DNA from: Candidatus Nitricoxidivorans perseverans
Lineage (GTDB): Bacteria; Pseudomonadota; Gammaproteobacteria; Burkholderiales; Rhodocyclaceae
DNA length: 64,000 bases
Reading direction: 5' to 3'
Assembly: GCA_030246985.1 (NCBI GenBank)
Contig: CP107246.1
Location: 1,056,282-1,120,281 of the forward strand
Part shown: positions 1 to 8,027 of the stretch, in pieces
Numbering within the stretch: the stretch's first letter is position 1
How the letters are laid out: every line of letters begins with the position of its first letter
Notes under the pieces: model-generated
Told to the model about the DNA's origin: nothing
The model's database searches: none
What the model saw: only the letters and a program-made list of their open reading frames with translations
Translations under genes and position numbers: made by a program

Positions 1-464
1 CGTTCGGCGTCGCCGGAATTGAGGTCCACCAGGGCGCGGGCGTCGATGGAACCTTCCGGGTTGTACAAGCGGCGCAGTTCCGGCGTCAGCAACCCTTCCG
101 GCCATCCGCCATCCCCATCGTCCTCGGACAGCGTGAACCACCGTTCCCGCGGGTAATGGACGAAGCCGCGTCCGGCAATCGCCTCCCCCAGGTGGTAATG
201 CGACCAGAAATAATTGCAGGCCAGGCGCTCGAAGAACTCGCCGAGCGCGCTCGCCAGGGCGGCCGGCCGGGAGGCGCCCTTGCCGTTGGTGAACAGCAGC
301 GGGCAATCCCGGTCGCGCACATGCACCGACCAAACGCCATCGACCGGGTTCAGCCAGGAGCGTTCCTCGACATGGAAACCGAGCGACGCCAGCCGGCCCT
401 GCAGGGTGGCGATGGAGGATTCGAGGGAGGCATCCTTGCCGGCGATGAAGTGTTCCGTTTGCAT
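1..464 (-). CDS. ycaO: YcaO-domain protein, 5' part only (cut by window edge)
   Basis: The reading frame opens at an ATG (464-462) and runs off the left edge, leaving about 154 residues. The N-terminus closely follows E. coli YcaO: a FIAGKDASLE segment near residue 6, SWLNPVDGVWSVHVRD near residues 40-55, and FTNGKGASRPAALASALGEFFERL near 62-85. YcaO-domain proteins are ATP-dependent enzymes that activate backbone amides. The E. coli member is linked to ribosomal protein S12 beta-methylthiolation with RimO. The catalytic C-terminal part is outside the window, so activity cannot be judged. Upstream lies a 19-bp gap to the next minus-strand gene, so the two may be cotranscribed. Confidence 0.85.
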   Translation of the reverse strand, partial: MQTEHFIAGKDASLESSIATLQGRLASLGFHVEERSWLNPVDGVWSVHVRDRDCPLLFTNGKGASRPAALASALGEFFERLACNYFWSHYHLGEAIAGRGFVHYPRERWFTLSEDDGDGGWPEGLLTPELRRLYNPEGSIDARALVDLNSGDAE

Positions 465-483
465 GGGGGGTTCCGTTCAAGTT

Positions 484-1134
484 TCAGTCGATCTGTGCTT
501 CAGGCCGATTGGCCACGTCCAGACGAATCGTCTCGCACGGGTCGTTCAGCCCGCGCTCGATCTGCACCGGGGTCAGCACGTAGCCTTTCCGGTATGCATA
601 AATCCGGCGCACATCTGCATCCGCATCCGTCAGCCCGACCTCGATCTGCATCGCGTCCAGCGTCAGGTCGAACCGCATGGCAAGCGCGCATCGAACCATT
701 CGCTTCCTATCTTGCTGCGCCCGGTCAATCTGCCTTGGCGTAAGTGGGTTGTTGGGATTGCGAACCGTGCTCCATCGAATCTCCCAGTCGGGATCGGTGA
801 GCTTCCGCTCCAGTTCGTCATTCCCAATCTCTTTGTTCCATGTGGCCGATTCGATGTTCGCCTCGATGACAAGGCTGTTCTTCTCTGTGCGCACCTCAAC
901 GACGCGACAAGTCAGCCAACGGGTGGCCTCGTTGATGAAATTTCCCGTGAATGTCAGATCGATTGCTTCAAGTGCCTCAATGGCATGGATCGCCCCCGTC
1001 TGTTCAAGTGAAGCAAAAGCCAATAGCACCCATCCCGTATCGCAGTCTCCATCATCATCGCATGTGATGGCACTCACATAGATCACTGTTCCCGGTGTCG
1101 GGGCATCCGCCAAAGCCGCCGCGCCAATGAACAT
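484..1134 (-). CDS. Hypothetical protein with leucine-rich-repeat-variant-like C-terminus
   Basis: This 216-residue protein has no assignable function. The C-terminal half (about residues 105-216) contains about three degenerate repeats of some 24-27 residues with the pattern LTDPDxxIR...LTPxQIxRA/GL, which resembles the LRV/HEAT-like solenoid repeats seen in some bacterial proteins of unknown role. The N-terminal half (1-100) looks like a separate alpha/beta domain containing two close Cys residues (ITCDDDGDCD). Its ATG overlaps the stop of a truncated upstream frame as TGATG, so its translation was probably coupled to a gene that an insertion sequence has since broken. It may now be poorly expressed. 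The start could also lie further downstream. Confidence 0.6.
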   Translation of the reverse strand: MFIGAAALADAPTPGTVIYVSAITCDDDGDCDTGWVLLAFASLEQTGAIHAIEALEAIDLTFTGNFINEATRWLTCRVVEVRTEKNSLVIEANIESATWNKEIGNDELERKLTDPDWEIRWSTVRNPNNPLTPRQIDRAQQDRKRMVRCALAMRFDLTLDAMQIEVGLTDADADVRRIYAYRKGYVLTPVQIERGLNDPCETIRLDVANRPEAQID

Positions 1135-1296
1135 CAGTCATAGGTCATCCCGGATTCTGGATCGACGCCCAGGCAGCCGGAAGCCTCCGAGATCTGACCA
1201 TGGGGCGTCAGCAGCACCGGACTGCTGCGGTTCGTGACGGCGAAGCAGGGGCTAGTTTCTTTCAGTTCTCCCCGCCATTCCGCCTTTGGAAATTCG
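1134..1296 (-). pseudogene. 3' stump of an unknown gene truncated by the ISL3 element
   Basis: Directly beside the left end of the insertion sequence, a minus-strand frame of 53 codons is open from the IS junction to a TGA at 1136-1134. It has normal high-GC codon use (it reads ...SPCFAVTNRSSPVLLTP... and ends ...DPESGMTYD) but no plausible start codon of its own. Read upstream, the frame enters the IS terminal repeat and stops at a TAG there. The simplest reading is the C-terminal end of a gene whose 5' part was separated by the IS. The 105 bp on the other side of the IS (2704-2808) do not contain an obvious 5' part, so a deletion may also have occurred. Its TGA overlaps the ATG of the next gene (TGATG), typical of coupled operon partners. 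Confidence 0.55.
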
Positions 1297-1324
1297 GGCT
1301 GTTCACGGATTTCCTACGGTAAAC
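1297..1324 (+). repeat. Left terminal inverted repeat of the ISL3 element
   Basis: The repeat starts GGCTGTTCACGG and ends CCTACGGTAAAC. It pairs with the right copy at 21 of 28 positions, including an uninterrupted 11-base block. The transposase stop codon (1305-1303) lies inside it. Confidence 0.8.
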
Positions 1325-2607
1325 AAGCGTGCCGACGGTAATGCGGGCGGCATGCAGTTATAGAGGAACGAAGGCGTGTCCTCTGTGTTCAACTGGAAGA
1401 TCTTGAGCTTGAGATACGCCATATCGCGGAAGCCTCGGGCACGGCGGCGCAGCAGGGCGATGGAGACGTTGCCGGCCTCCAGTCGCGCAGTGGTGATCGG
1501 ATGAGCGGCGTAGGCGCAGATGCCGGAACGATGGGACTGCAAGGTCTTCACGAACTTGGCAAGGCCCGTGATCTTGGCGGCCTTGGCCATGCCGCACCAG
1601 TCGTCAAGGCGCTCGGCCATGTCCGTCGGTGTGGCCGGCTGGTGCCACAGGCGCTGCAACTGCTCCTTGAGCGTGTAGAGGGAAGCCAGCGGTTGGTTCT
1701 GTGCCAGCAACAGGTCAAGCCGGCCCTGGTCAGTGTCCTTGAGGGTGCTGCGATTGGAGAGCAGCAGCCACAGGCTGCCCTTGATCGCCTGCTGGCCGGT
1801 GAGGTCGCCCAGCGTCTTGGCCGCCTTGAACTCGGCGCGGCGGCAATCGCGGATCACCTTGTTGAACATCTGCATGACGTGGAAGCGGTCGAAGACGATG
1901 GATGCCTGCGGCAGCGATTCGCGCACGGCGGCGATGTAGGCCGGCCCCATGTCGAGCGCGACGGCCTTGATGCCGGCAGCGCACTCCTGCGACAGGGCGT
2001 CGAGGAACTCGATCAGCACGGCGGACTCGCGCCCTTCCTTGACCCACAGGATGCGCCCGTAATGGGTGCCGGGCGACAGGTCATAGACCAGGGTGAAGTA
2101 GCTCTGTCCCTTGGCGCGGGCGACTTCATCGACGCCGAGGTAACGAATACCGGCAAGGGTTTGCGGCTGCGGAATTGGAATCGTCTCCGCCAGGTGTGCG
2201 CATTCGATGGCTTTCACCGAATCCCAGGACAGGCCGAAATGGCGCGCCACCGCCGAGATCGGCATGTGCCGGGCCAAGCCGGCGATCAGCCGCGCCAAGC
2301 GTTTCGTCACCCGCGCCTTGGGGCAGACAAACGGCAGTTGCTCCACGCGCACGTGGCCGGGCGACAGAAAGGTCTCGGCGTACTCGATCTCGACTTCGCA
2401 GGGCCAGCCGCCGATGGGTACGTCTCGCACCGTCCGCCGCAGCAGACGATTGACCTGCCCACGCCGCCCCGTGCGGCTATCCACCGGCCGCCGGCGCCGG
2501 TCACGGTTGCAGATGACCCGCACCCGACCGCCCTCTTCATCGAATACAACGCTCTTGATCACTTGCCCCTCAAGCCCCAAAATCTTCGCCGGGATGACCG
2601 CTCCCAT
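1303..2607 (-). CDS. ISL3-family transposase
   Basis: The 434-residue DDE transposase appears intact. The likely catalytic residues are D160 (in RYLGVDEVARAKG), D219 (in VALDMGPAYIAAV) and E377 (in TARLEAGNVS), followed by the family-typical RRRARGFRDMAYLKLKI segment. The N-terminal zinc-finger region is degenerate, but Cys-containing stretches remain around residues 33-95, and a helix-turn-helix region follows (about 115-140). The protein catalyses movement of its own element. The coding sequence runs into the left terminal repeat, so its last residues are encoded by repeat DNA. Confidence 0.92.
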   Translation of the reverse strand: MGAVIPAKILGLEGQVIKSVVFDEEGGRVRVICNRDRRRRPVDSRTGRRGQVNRLLRRTVRDVPIGGWPCEVEIEYAETFLSPGHVRVEQLPFVCPKARVTKRLARLIAGLARHMPISAVARHFGLSWDSVKAIECAHLAETIPIPQPQTLAGIRYLGVDEVARAKGQSYFTLVYDLSPGTHYGRILWVKEGRESAVLIEFLDALSQECAAGIKAVALDMGPAYIAAVRESLPQASIVFDRFHVMQMFNKVIRDCRRAEFKAAKTLGDLTGQQAIKGSLWLLLSNRSTLKDTDQGRLDLLLAQNQPLASLYTLKEQLQRLWHQPATPTDMAERLDDWCGMAKAAKITGLAKFVKTLQSHRSGICAYAAHPITTARLEAGNVSIALLRRRARGFRDMAYLKLKIFQLNTEDTPSFLYNCMPPALPSARLFTVGNP

Positions 2608-2675
2608 AATGTTGTACCTGCCCGAGTCCTGGAAAACCCGCGTGGATACACCATCTCAGGGATGTCGGTCATCTC

Positions 2676-2703
2676 ATTTACCGTAGGATTTGCCGGAAGA
2701 GCC
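2676..2703 (-). repeat. Right terminal inverted repeat of the ISL3 element
   Basis: Read on the minus strand it starts GGCTCTTCCGGC and ends CCTACGGTAAAT. It is the partner of the left repeat. The tip GGCTCTTC is closer to the usual ISL3 end than the left copy. Confidence 0.8.
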
Positions 2704-2808
2704 AAAAGTCGAGTTTAGATTTTGAGCCCGACGCGGCGCATTATCGCGCCAATTCCATCATGGTTCTGCGAAATGCGCAGGGCTTCTATCCGCCCTGGGG
2801 AGTTCCGT

Positions 2809-3801
2809 TCAAGTCCCGGCGCGCGCGCGCAACTGCCCGCAACCGCCGTCGATGTCCTGCCCGGCCGAATTGCGCAGCTTGGTCAGGATGCCGTGTTTGT
2901 ACAGGTGGAGCGACATCGCCTCGGCGCGTTCCGTCGCGGGGCGGCGGTAGCCGAGGCCATCGACTGCATTGTATGGAATCAGGTTCATCACGGCGTACTT
3001 GCCCTTGAGCAGGCGGACGATGCCGTCGAGTTCATCGTCGCCGTCGTTCACGCCCTCGATCAGCGTCCATTGAACCTGGATCGGGTAGCCGGTGTCGCGG
3101 GCGTAGCGTTCGGCGAGGTCGACCAGTTCATCAGGGTCGATGCGCGGCGCGCGCGGCATGAGTTTCGCCCGCAGATCGGCCTTCGTCGAATGCAGCGACA
3201 GCGCGAGCGCCGGCCTGACGCGGCCCTGCGGCAGGCGCTCGAACACGCGGCGGTCGCCCACCGTCGAAAAGACGAGGTTCTTGTGGCCGATGCCGCCCGC
3301 CGTGCCGAGCAGCTCGATGGCGTCCTGCACGTTGTCCATGTTGTGCGCGGGCTCGCCCATGCCCATGAACACGACCTTCCTCACCGTCCGGCGCGCGCGT
3401 GCGAGCGCCACCTGGGCGACGATCTCCGCGCTGCCGAGCTGGCGTTGCAGGCCGTCGCGGCCCGTCATGCAAAAGACGCAGCCCACCGCGCAACCGACCT
3501 GCGTCGACACGCAAACCCCGTCGCGCGGCAACAGCACGCTTTCCACCGTCCGGCCGTCGGAAAGCTCCAGCAGCAGACGCGCCGAGCCATCCCCGCCCGC
3601 GTGTTCCGCGCGCGGGCGCGCAAGCGATTGCAGCTCGAAAGTCAGCGCCGGGAGTACGGCGCACACCGCCCGCGGCGGCGCGTGCGCGGCCTCGAAACCG
3701 TCCAGCGGCCGCCCCTGCGCCCAGGCGCGGAGCAGCCGTTCCTCATGGACCGGCTTGGCGCCGAGGTCGCGCAGGCGCTGGCGAAGGTGGGCGATGCGCA
3801 T
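2809..3801 (-). CDS. RlmN/Cfr-family radical SAM RNA methyltransferase
   Basis: The protein has 330 residues. The radical SAM motif CxxxCxxC is present as C104, C108 and C111 (VGCAVGCVFC), preceded by CVSTQ as in RlmN. GMGEP follows, and a conserved C-terminal Cys (C321 in DIDGGCGQL) corresponds to the methyl-carrying Cys of RlmN. RlmN methylates C2 of A2503 in 23S rRNA and A37 of some tRNAs, using two SAM molecules. At 330 residues it is shorter than E. coli RlmN (384), mainly at the N-terminus. Together with its position beside rhlE rather than in the usual ndk-rlmN-ispG neighbourhood, this suggests an RlmN paralogue whose substrate may differ. The ATG at 3801 is the first good start; 33 bp separate it from rhlE upstream. 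Confidence 0.8.
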   Translation of the reverse strand: MRIAHLRQRLRDLGAKPVHEERLLRAWAQGRPLDGFEAAHAPPRAVCAVLPALTFELQSLARPRAEHAGGDGSARLLLELSDGRTVESVLLPRDGVCVSTQVGCAVGCVFCMTGRDGLQRQLGSAEIVAQVALARARRTVRKVVFMGMGEPAHNMDNVQDAIELLGTAGGIGHKNLVFSTVGDRRVFERLPQGRVRPALALSLHSTKADLRAKLMPRAPRIDPDELVDLAERYARDTGYPIQVQWTLIEGVNDGDDELDGIVRLLKGKYAVMNLIPYNAVDGLGYRRPATERAEAMSLHLYKHGILTKLRNSAGQDIDGGCGQLRARAGT

Positions 3802-3834
3802 GGAAGCGATCCTGCGCCTTCATGCCGGCGAAGT

Positions 3835-5160
3835 TCAGTGGTGCCGCGCGCCCGTGTGATGGCTCGCACCGCCGCGCTGGCCCGCGCGCGCGCCGCCATT
3901 CGATGCACGCTGCTGGGGCTTGCGCTGGCCGGAGGGCGCAGCGCCGTTCCGCGGGGACTGGCTATTGCGGGCGCCACGGTCGCCGCGAGGCTTCTGGATC
4001 GGCTCGGGCCGGATGCGCGGATCGGGCTCGAAGCCGGGAACGACGCGCTTTTCGATGTCCTTCTTCAGCAGCCGCTCGATGTCGCGCAGCAGTTTGTGCT
4101 CGTCGACGCAGACCAGCGAGACCGCCTCGCCGGAACTGCCGGCGCGGCCGGTTCGGCCGATGCGGTGAACGTAGTCTTCCGGCACGTTGGGCAGTTCGTA
4201 GTTCACGACGTGCGGCAGCTCGTCGATGTCGATGCCGCGCGCGGCGATGTCGGTGGCCACCAGCACATGCACCTTCAGGCGCTTGAAGTCGTCGAGCGCC
4301 CGCTGGCGCTGGCCCTGGCTCTTGTTGCCGTGCAGCGCCGCGGACTTGATGCCCGCCTTGAGCAGGCGGTCGGAAAGGGCGTCTGCGCCGTGCTTGGTGC
4401 GCGTGAAGACGAGCACCTGGTGCCAGCCGTGGTCGTCGATCAGCTGGATCAGCAGGTCGCGCTTGCGCTCGCGGTCGACGTGGTAGACCGACTGCGCGAC
4501 GGCTTCGGCCGGGGCGTTGCGGCGCGCGACTTCGACGCTGGCGGGATTGTTGAGCAAACTAGCGACCAGGGCGCGGATTTCGTCGGGGAAGGTGGCCGAG
4601 AACAGCAGGCTCTGCTTCTTCTTCGGCAGCAGGGCGATGACCTTCCGGATGTCGCGGATGAAGCCCATGTCGAGCATGCGATCGGCCTCGTCGAGCACCA
4701 GGATCTCGATGCCGGAAAGGTCGACGCTGCGCTGCTCGATGTGGTCGAGCAGGCGGCCGGGCGTGGCGACGATGATGTCGACGCCGGCCTTGAGGTCGCG
4801 CAGTTGCGCACCCATGCCGACGCCGCCGTAGATGGTGGTCGACTTCAGGCGCAGGTGCCGGCCGTAGGTGCGCACGCTGTCCTGGACCTGGACCGCCAGT
4901 TCGCGCGTCGGCACGAGGATCAGGCAGCGGGGCTTGAACCGCTTCATGGAGAGGCCGGCATCGCGGGAAGACAGCAGTTGCAGGATGGGCAGGGTAAAGC
5001 CGGCGGTCTTGCCGGTGCCCGTCTGGGCGACGGCCATCAGGTCGCGGCCTTCGAGCACCACGGGGATGGCCTGGGCCTGGATGGGCGTGGGCGTGTCGTA
5101 GCCCTGCTCGGAAATGGAACGCAGAATTTCGGCGCGAAGGCCGAGGTCGGTGAATTGCAT
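3835..5160 (-). CDS. rhlE: DEAD-box ATP-dependent RNA helicase RhlE
   Basis: The protein has 441 residues from the ATG at 5160, which follows AGGAG at good spacing. A longer frame reaches 5358 but that extension looks non-coding. Helicase motifs in order are the Q motif ([11 protein letters not shown]), motif I AQTGTGKT (45-52), motif II DEAD (VLDEADRML), motif III SAT, and motif [12 protein letters not shown]. The C-terminal tail is basic and low-complexity, rich in Arg, Gly, Gln and Ser, as in RhlE proteins, which remodel ribosomal and other RNAs. The gene is a single unit reading toward the rlmN-like gene. Confidence 0.93.
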   Translation of the reverse strand: MQFTDLGLRAEILRSISEQGYDTPTPIQAQAIPVVLEGRDLMAVAQTGTGKTAGFTLPILQLLSSRDAGLSMKRFKPRCLILVPTRELAVQVQDSVRTYGRHLRLKSTTIYGGVGMGAQLRDLKAGVDIIVATPGRLLDHIEQRSVDLSGIEILVLDEADRMLDMGFIRDIRKVIALLPKKKQSLLFSATFPDEIRALVASLLNNPASVEVARRNAPAEAVAQSVYHVDRERKRDLLIQLIDDHGWHQVLVFTRTKHGADALSDRLLKAGIKSAALHGNKSQGQRQRALDDFKRLKVHVLVATDIAARGIDIDELPHVVNYELPNVPEDYVHRIGRTGRAGSSGEAVSLVCVDEHKLLRDIERLLKKDIEKRVVPGFEPDPRIRPEPIQKPRGDRGARNSQSPRNGAAPSGQRKPQQRASNGGARAGQRGGASHHTGARHH

Positions 5161-5517
5161 GGGGTGACTCCTGGAATCGGCCCACCGTCCCAATTGCATG
5201 GGCACGAACCAGTCTGGACAGAAACGCTCTGGGGTAAAACGCGGAAGGGGAATCCGAACGCGAAGCGCGGCTGTGACTGATTGGATTGCCGACGCGGCGC
5301 GCAGTGTATCAGTTTGAGAGGCGGCGCGCCACTGGATATCCCACGTCAGTATGCGCATCGCCTCCCACCTGTGCTACGTTGACGCCATCGTCATGAATCG
5401 GCTTGGGGATCGGTAGTTTGTTTTGGTTTCCAAGGGTCTTCTGGACGTCGGGAAAAACATGGAGTATCTCGGTACGAAAGAGCATTCCCGCAGTGCCCCA
5501 TCGAAAGGCGCCGCATA
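5161..5517. other. Divergent intergenic region between rhlE and hoxF
   Basis: These 357 bases hold the upstream regions of rhlE (minus) and hoxF (plus). I see an AGGAG for rhlE and an AAAGG (about 5504-5508) before the GTG of hoxF. I could not find a convincing sigma-70 pair or an RpoN GG-N10-GC site for hoxF. A TTGACG at 5379-5384 has no matching -10 at the right spacing. No gene is evident in the region. Confidence 0.5.
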
Positions 5518-7341
5518 GTGCATTCGGAAACCCTCGCCCCCATCCTCGAACGCCATCGCCGCGACGGCACCCGGCTCGTGCAAATTCTGCGCGAGGTTCA
5601 GGATGTCCTGGGCTGGCTGCCGCCCGAGGCGATTACGGAGATCGCCGCCGCCACGGCGATGCCGCGCGTGCGCGTCGAGAGCACGGCCGGCTTCTACGGT
5701 TTCTTCCACACGCGCCCCATGGGGCGCTACCGCGTGCTGTGGAGCGACAACGTCACCGACCGCATGCTGGGCAGCCGCGAACTGATGCGCTCGATGTGCG
5801 AAAAGCTCTGGCTGGAGCCGGGCCGCGTTTCCGAGGACGGGCTGGTCTCGGTCGACGCGACTTCCTGCACCGGCATGGGCGACCAGGGGCCGGCGATCCT
5901 GGTCAATGGCCGCGCGATCACGCGCATGACGCCGCGACGTGTGGAGGAAATCGTCGGCCTGATCCAGGCGCAGGCGCCGCTGGCGGACTGGCCCGCCGAA
6001 TTCTTCGCCGTCGAGGACAACATCCGGCGCACCGGCGCCCTGCTCGACCACGGGCTGGCGCCCGGCGAGGCGCTGGCCGCCGCGCTCGAACGCGGCCCGG
6101 CGGCGCTTATCGACGAGATCAAGGCCTCCGGCCTGCGCGGCCGCGGCGGCGCGGGCTTTTCGACGGGACTCAAGTGGGAAGCCTGCCGCAATGCGCCGCG
6201 GGCAAAAATAGGGGACAGACCCCAATTTTATGAATCTCAAAATCGGGGTCTGTCCCCTATTTTTCCTATTTTTCCCTATGTCGTCTGCAACGCCGACGAG
6301 GGCGAGCCGGGCACCTTCAAGGATCGCGTGCTGCTGACCCGCCACGCCGACCTAGTGTTCGAAGGCATGGCGATCGCGGGCCTCGCCGTCGGCGCAACGC
6401 GCGGCCTGCTCTACCTGCGCGGCGAGTACCGCTACCTGCTGGAGCCGCTGGAGGCCGTGCTTGCGCGGCGGCGCGCAGCCGGGCTGCCGGGAAATTTCGA
6501 CATCGAGATTCACCTGGGCGCCGGCGCATACATCTGCGGCGAGGAATCGGCGCTGATCGAGTCGCTGGAGGGCAAGCCGGGCCGGCCGCGCATCCGCCCG
6601 CCCTTCCCCGTGACGCGAGGGTATCTGGGGCAGCCGACGACGGTGAACAACGTGGAGACGCTGGCGGCGGCCTGCCTTGTCGCGCGGCACGGCGGCGCAT
6701 GGTACGCGAAACTGGGCACCGCGAAGTCCGCCGGCACCAAGCTGCTGTCGGTCTCCGGCGACGTCGCGCGGCCCGGCATCTATGAATACCCGTTCGGCGC
6801 GACCGTCGCCGAGGTGCTGGCGGATTGCGGCACCGACGGATGCAGCCAGGCGGTGCAGGTTTCCGGTCCTTCGGGCGTCACGCTCTCGCCCGACGAATAC
6901 GGCCGACGGCTGGCCTTCGAGGACGTGCCGACGGCGGGCAGCCTCATGGTGTTCGACTGCCGCCGCGACATGTTCGAGGTGGCGCGCAACTTCGTCCGCT
7001 TCTTCGCGCACGAGTCCTGCGGCTTCTGCACGCCCTGCCGCGTCGGAACCGCGCTGGCCGCGAAGCTGATGGACAAGATCGCCGCCGGCCACGGCTCGCC
7101 CTACGACCTGGACGAGTTGTCGAAGCTGCGCGGCGTCATGCGGGGCGCGAGCCATTGCGGGCTGGGCAATTCCGCCTCCAACGCGATCGCCGACACCCTG
7201 GCGAAGTTCCGCCCGGCCTACGAGCGGCGCCTGATGTCCTCCGACTACGAGCCGGCCTTCGACCTCGATGCCGCCCTTTCGCAGGCGCGGCAGATGACGG
7301 GGCGCGACGACCGCGCGGCGCACCTGGAGGAGTCGTCGTGA
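5518..7341 (+). CDS. hoxF: NAD-reducing [NiFe] hydrogenase, diaphorase subunit HoxF (with in-frame repeat insertion)
   Basis: The 607-residue protein is the fused NuoE-NuoF type. Residues 1-150 form the NuoE-like domain, with too few Cys (around C94 and C117) to hold its [2Fe-2S] cluster, as in other fused HoxF proteins. Residues 200-270 carry the FMN/NADH glycine-rich motif GLRGRGGAGFSTGLKW and NADEGEPGTFKDR. The [4Fe-4S] ligands are C501, C504, C507 and C547. HoxF with HoxU transfers electrons between H2 oxidised in HoxYH and NAD+. Residues 230-253 have no counterpart in the family: they are encoded by a palindromic repeat sitting between two conserved FMN/NADH-binding blocks. The start is a GTG at 5518 with AAAGG upstream. 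The stop overlaps hoxU. Confidence 0.92.
   Translation: MHSETLAPILERHRRDGTRLVQILREVQDVLGWLPPEAITEIAAATAMPRVRVESTAGFYGFFHTRPMGRYRVLWSDNVTDRMLGSRELMRSMCEKLWLEPGRVSEDGLVSVDATSCTGMGDQGPAILVNGRAITRMTPRRVEEIVGLIQAQAPLADWPAEFFAVEDNIRRTGALLDHGLAPGEALAAALERGPAALIDEIKASGLRGRGGAGFSTGLKWEACRNAPRAKIGDRPQFYESQNRGLSPIFPIFPYVVCNADEGEPGTFKDRVLLTRHADLVFEGMAIAGLAVGATRGLLYLRGEYRYLLEPLEAVLARRRAAGLPGNFDIEIHLGAGAYICGEESALIESLEGKPGRPRIRPPFPVTRGYLGQPTTVNNVETLAAACLVARHGGAWYAKLGTAKSAGTKLLSVSGDVARPGIYEYPFGATVAEVLADCGTDGCSQAVQVSGPSGVTLSPDEYGRRLAFEDVPTAGSLMVFDCRRDMFEVARNFVRFFAHESCGFCTPCRVGTALAAKLMDKIAAGHGSPYDLDELSKLRGVMRGASHCGLGNSASNAIADTLAKFRPAYERRLMSSDYEPAFDLDAALSQARQMTGRDDRAAHLEESS
6204..6264. repeat. REP-like palindromic element inside hoxF
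   Basis: Two 26-base arms (6204-6229 and 6239-6264) are reverse complements at 25 of 26 positions around a 9-base loop. Each arm contains the core GGGGACAGACCCC or GGGGTCTGTCCCC flanked by A- and T-rich ends. This core resembles the REP/BIME-type palindromes spread by REP-associated tyrosine transposases in proteobacteria. A short tail repeats CCTATTTTT (to about 6275). The base composition and codons (ATA, AGA, TTT, AAT) are unlike the surrounding gene. The insertion keeps the frame open. Confidence 0.85.
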
Positions 7342-8027
7342 GCACCTTCTTCCTCGACGGCGACGAAATCCCCTTCGAACCCGGCCAGACGATCATGGAG
7401 GCGGCTCATGCCGCCGGCCGGTACCTCCCGCACCTGTGTTGGCATCCGGACTTCGAGCCGCACGGCTCATGCAAGCTCTGCACGGTGAAGGCCGATGAAA
7501 GGCTCGTCTCGGCCTGCACGACGGCGGCCCAGGCCGGCATGTCGGTGGAAAACCGCACGCCGGAACTCGACGACAAGCGGCGCACGCTGCTCCAGATGCT
7601 TTTCGTCGAGGGCAACCACTTCTGCCCCTCGTGCGAGAAGAGCGGCCATTGCCTGCTCCAGGCCACGGCCTACGAAATGGGCATGACGACGCCGCACTTC
7701 GACATGTTCTATCCCGACCGGCCGGTCGACGCCTCGCACCCGGACATGCTGCTCGACTTCAACCGCTGCATCCTCTGCGAACTGTGCGTACGGGCGAGCC
7801 GGGACGCCGACGGCAAGAACGTCTTCGCGCTTTCCGGCCGGGGTATCGCCTCGCACCTGATCGTCAATGCCGAATCCGGCCGCCTCGCCGATACCGGCTT
7901 TTCGAAGGACGACCGCGCCGCCTCGATCTGCCCGGTCGGCGTCATCCTCCGGAAACGCGTCGGCTTCGCCGTGCCCATCGGGAGCCGCAAGTATGACCTG
8001 ACGCCCGTCGGCGAGGGGGGCGCATGA
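7338..8027 (+). CDS. hoxU: NAD-reducing hydrogenase, diaphorase small subunit HoxU
   Basis: The protein has 229 residues from a GTG that overlaps the hoxF stop (GTGA). The N-terminal ferredoxin-like domain carries the [2Fe-2S] ligands in LCWHPDF, GSCKLC and SAC. The NuoG-type His/Cys [4Fe-4S] motif follows as HFCPSCEKSGHC, and a further [4Fe-4S] set as CILCELC plus a distal CPVG. It wires electrons between HoxY and the FMN of HoxF. The length fits the HoxU family (about 235). It overlaps hoxY by 4 bases (ATGA), so the operon is translationally coupled. Confidence 0.93.
   Translation: MSTFFLDGDEIPFEPGQTIMEAAHAAGRYLPHLCWHPDFEPHGSCKLCTVKADERLVSACTTAAQAGMSVENRTPELDDKRRTLLQMLFVEGNHFCPSCEKSGHCLLQATAYEMGMTTPHFDMFYPDRPVDASHPDMLLDFNRCILCELCVRASRDADGKNVFALSGRGIASHLIVNAESGRLADTGFSKDDRAASICPVGVILRKRVGFAVPIGSRKYDLTPVGEGGA

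Larger units (their letters stand above)
1297..2703 (-). mobile_element. ISL3-family insertion sequence, 1,407 bp
   Basis: The element is bounded by imperfect 28-bp terminal inverted repeats that begin GGCTsTTC and share an inner perfect block CCTACGGTAAA. It holds one transposase gene on the minus strand. The flanking octamers are GAAATTCG (1289-1296) and AAAAGTCG (2704-2711); they match at 6 of 8 positions, so a clean target duplication is not preserved. This suggests an old insertion, or rearrangement at one end. The GGCTCTTC-type tip and the size fit ISL3 elements. Confidence 0.85.

Noticed and set aside
1289-2711. Eight-base target-site duplication of the ISL3 element
   Set aside because: The flanking octamers differ at two positions, so a duplication cannot be claimed.
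2722-5280. Very long open frame on the plus strand opposite the RlmN-like gene and rhlE
   Set aside because: It is an antisense shadow caused by high GC codon bias. The minus-strand genes have clear motifs, and the plus-strand translation has no domain.
5200-5300. Possible tRNA-like fragment upstream of rhlE (TTCGGATTCC-type T-arm on the minus strand)
   Set aside because: I could not build an acceptor stem, D-arm or anticodon arm around it.
5161-5358. N-terminal extension of rhlE up to 5358
   Set aside because: The extension has no helicase similarity. A strong AGGAG precedes the ATG at 5160, and the protein from there starts like RhlE.
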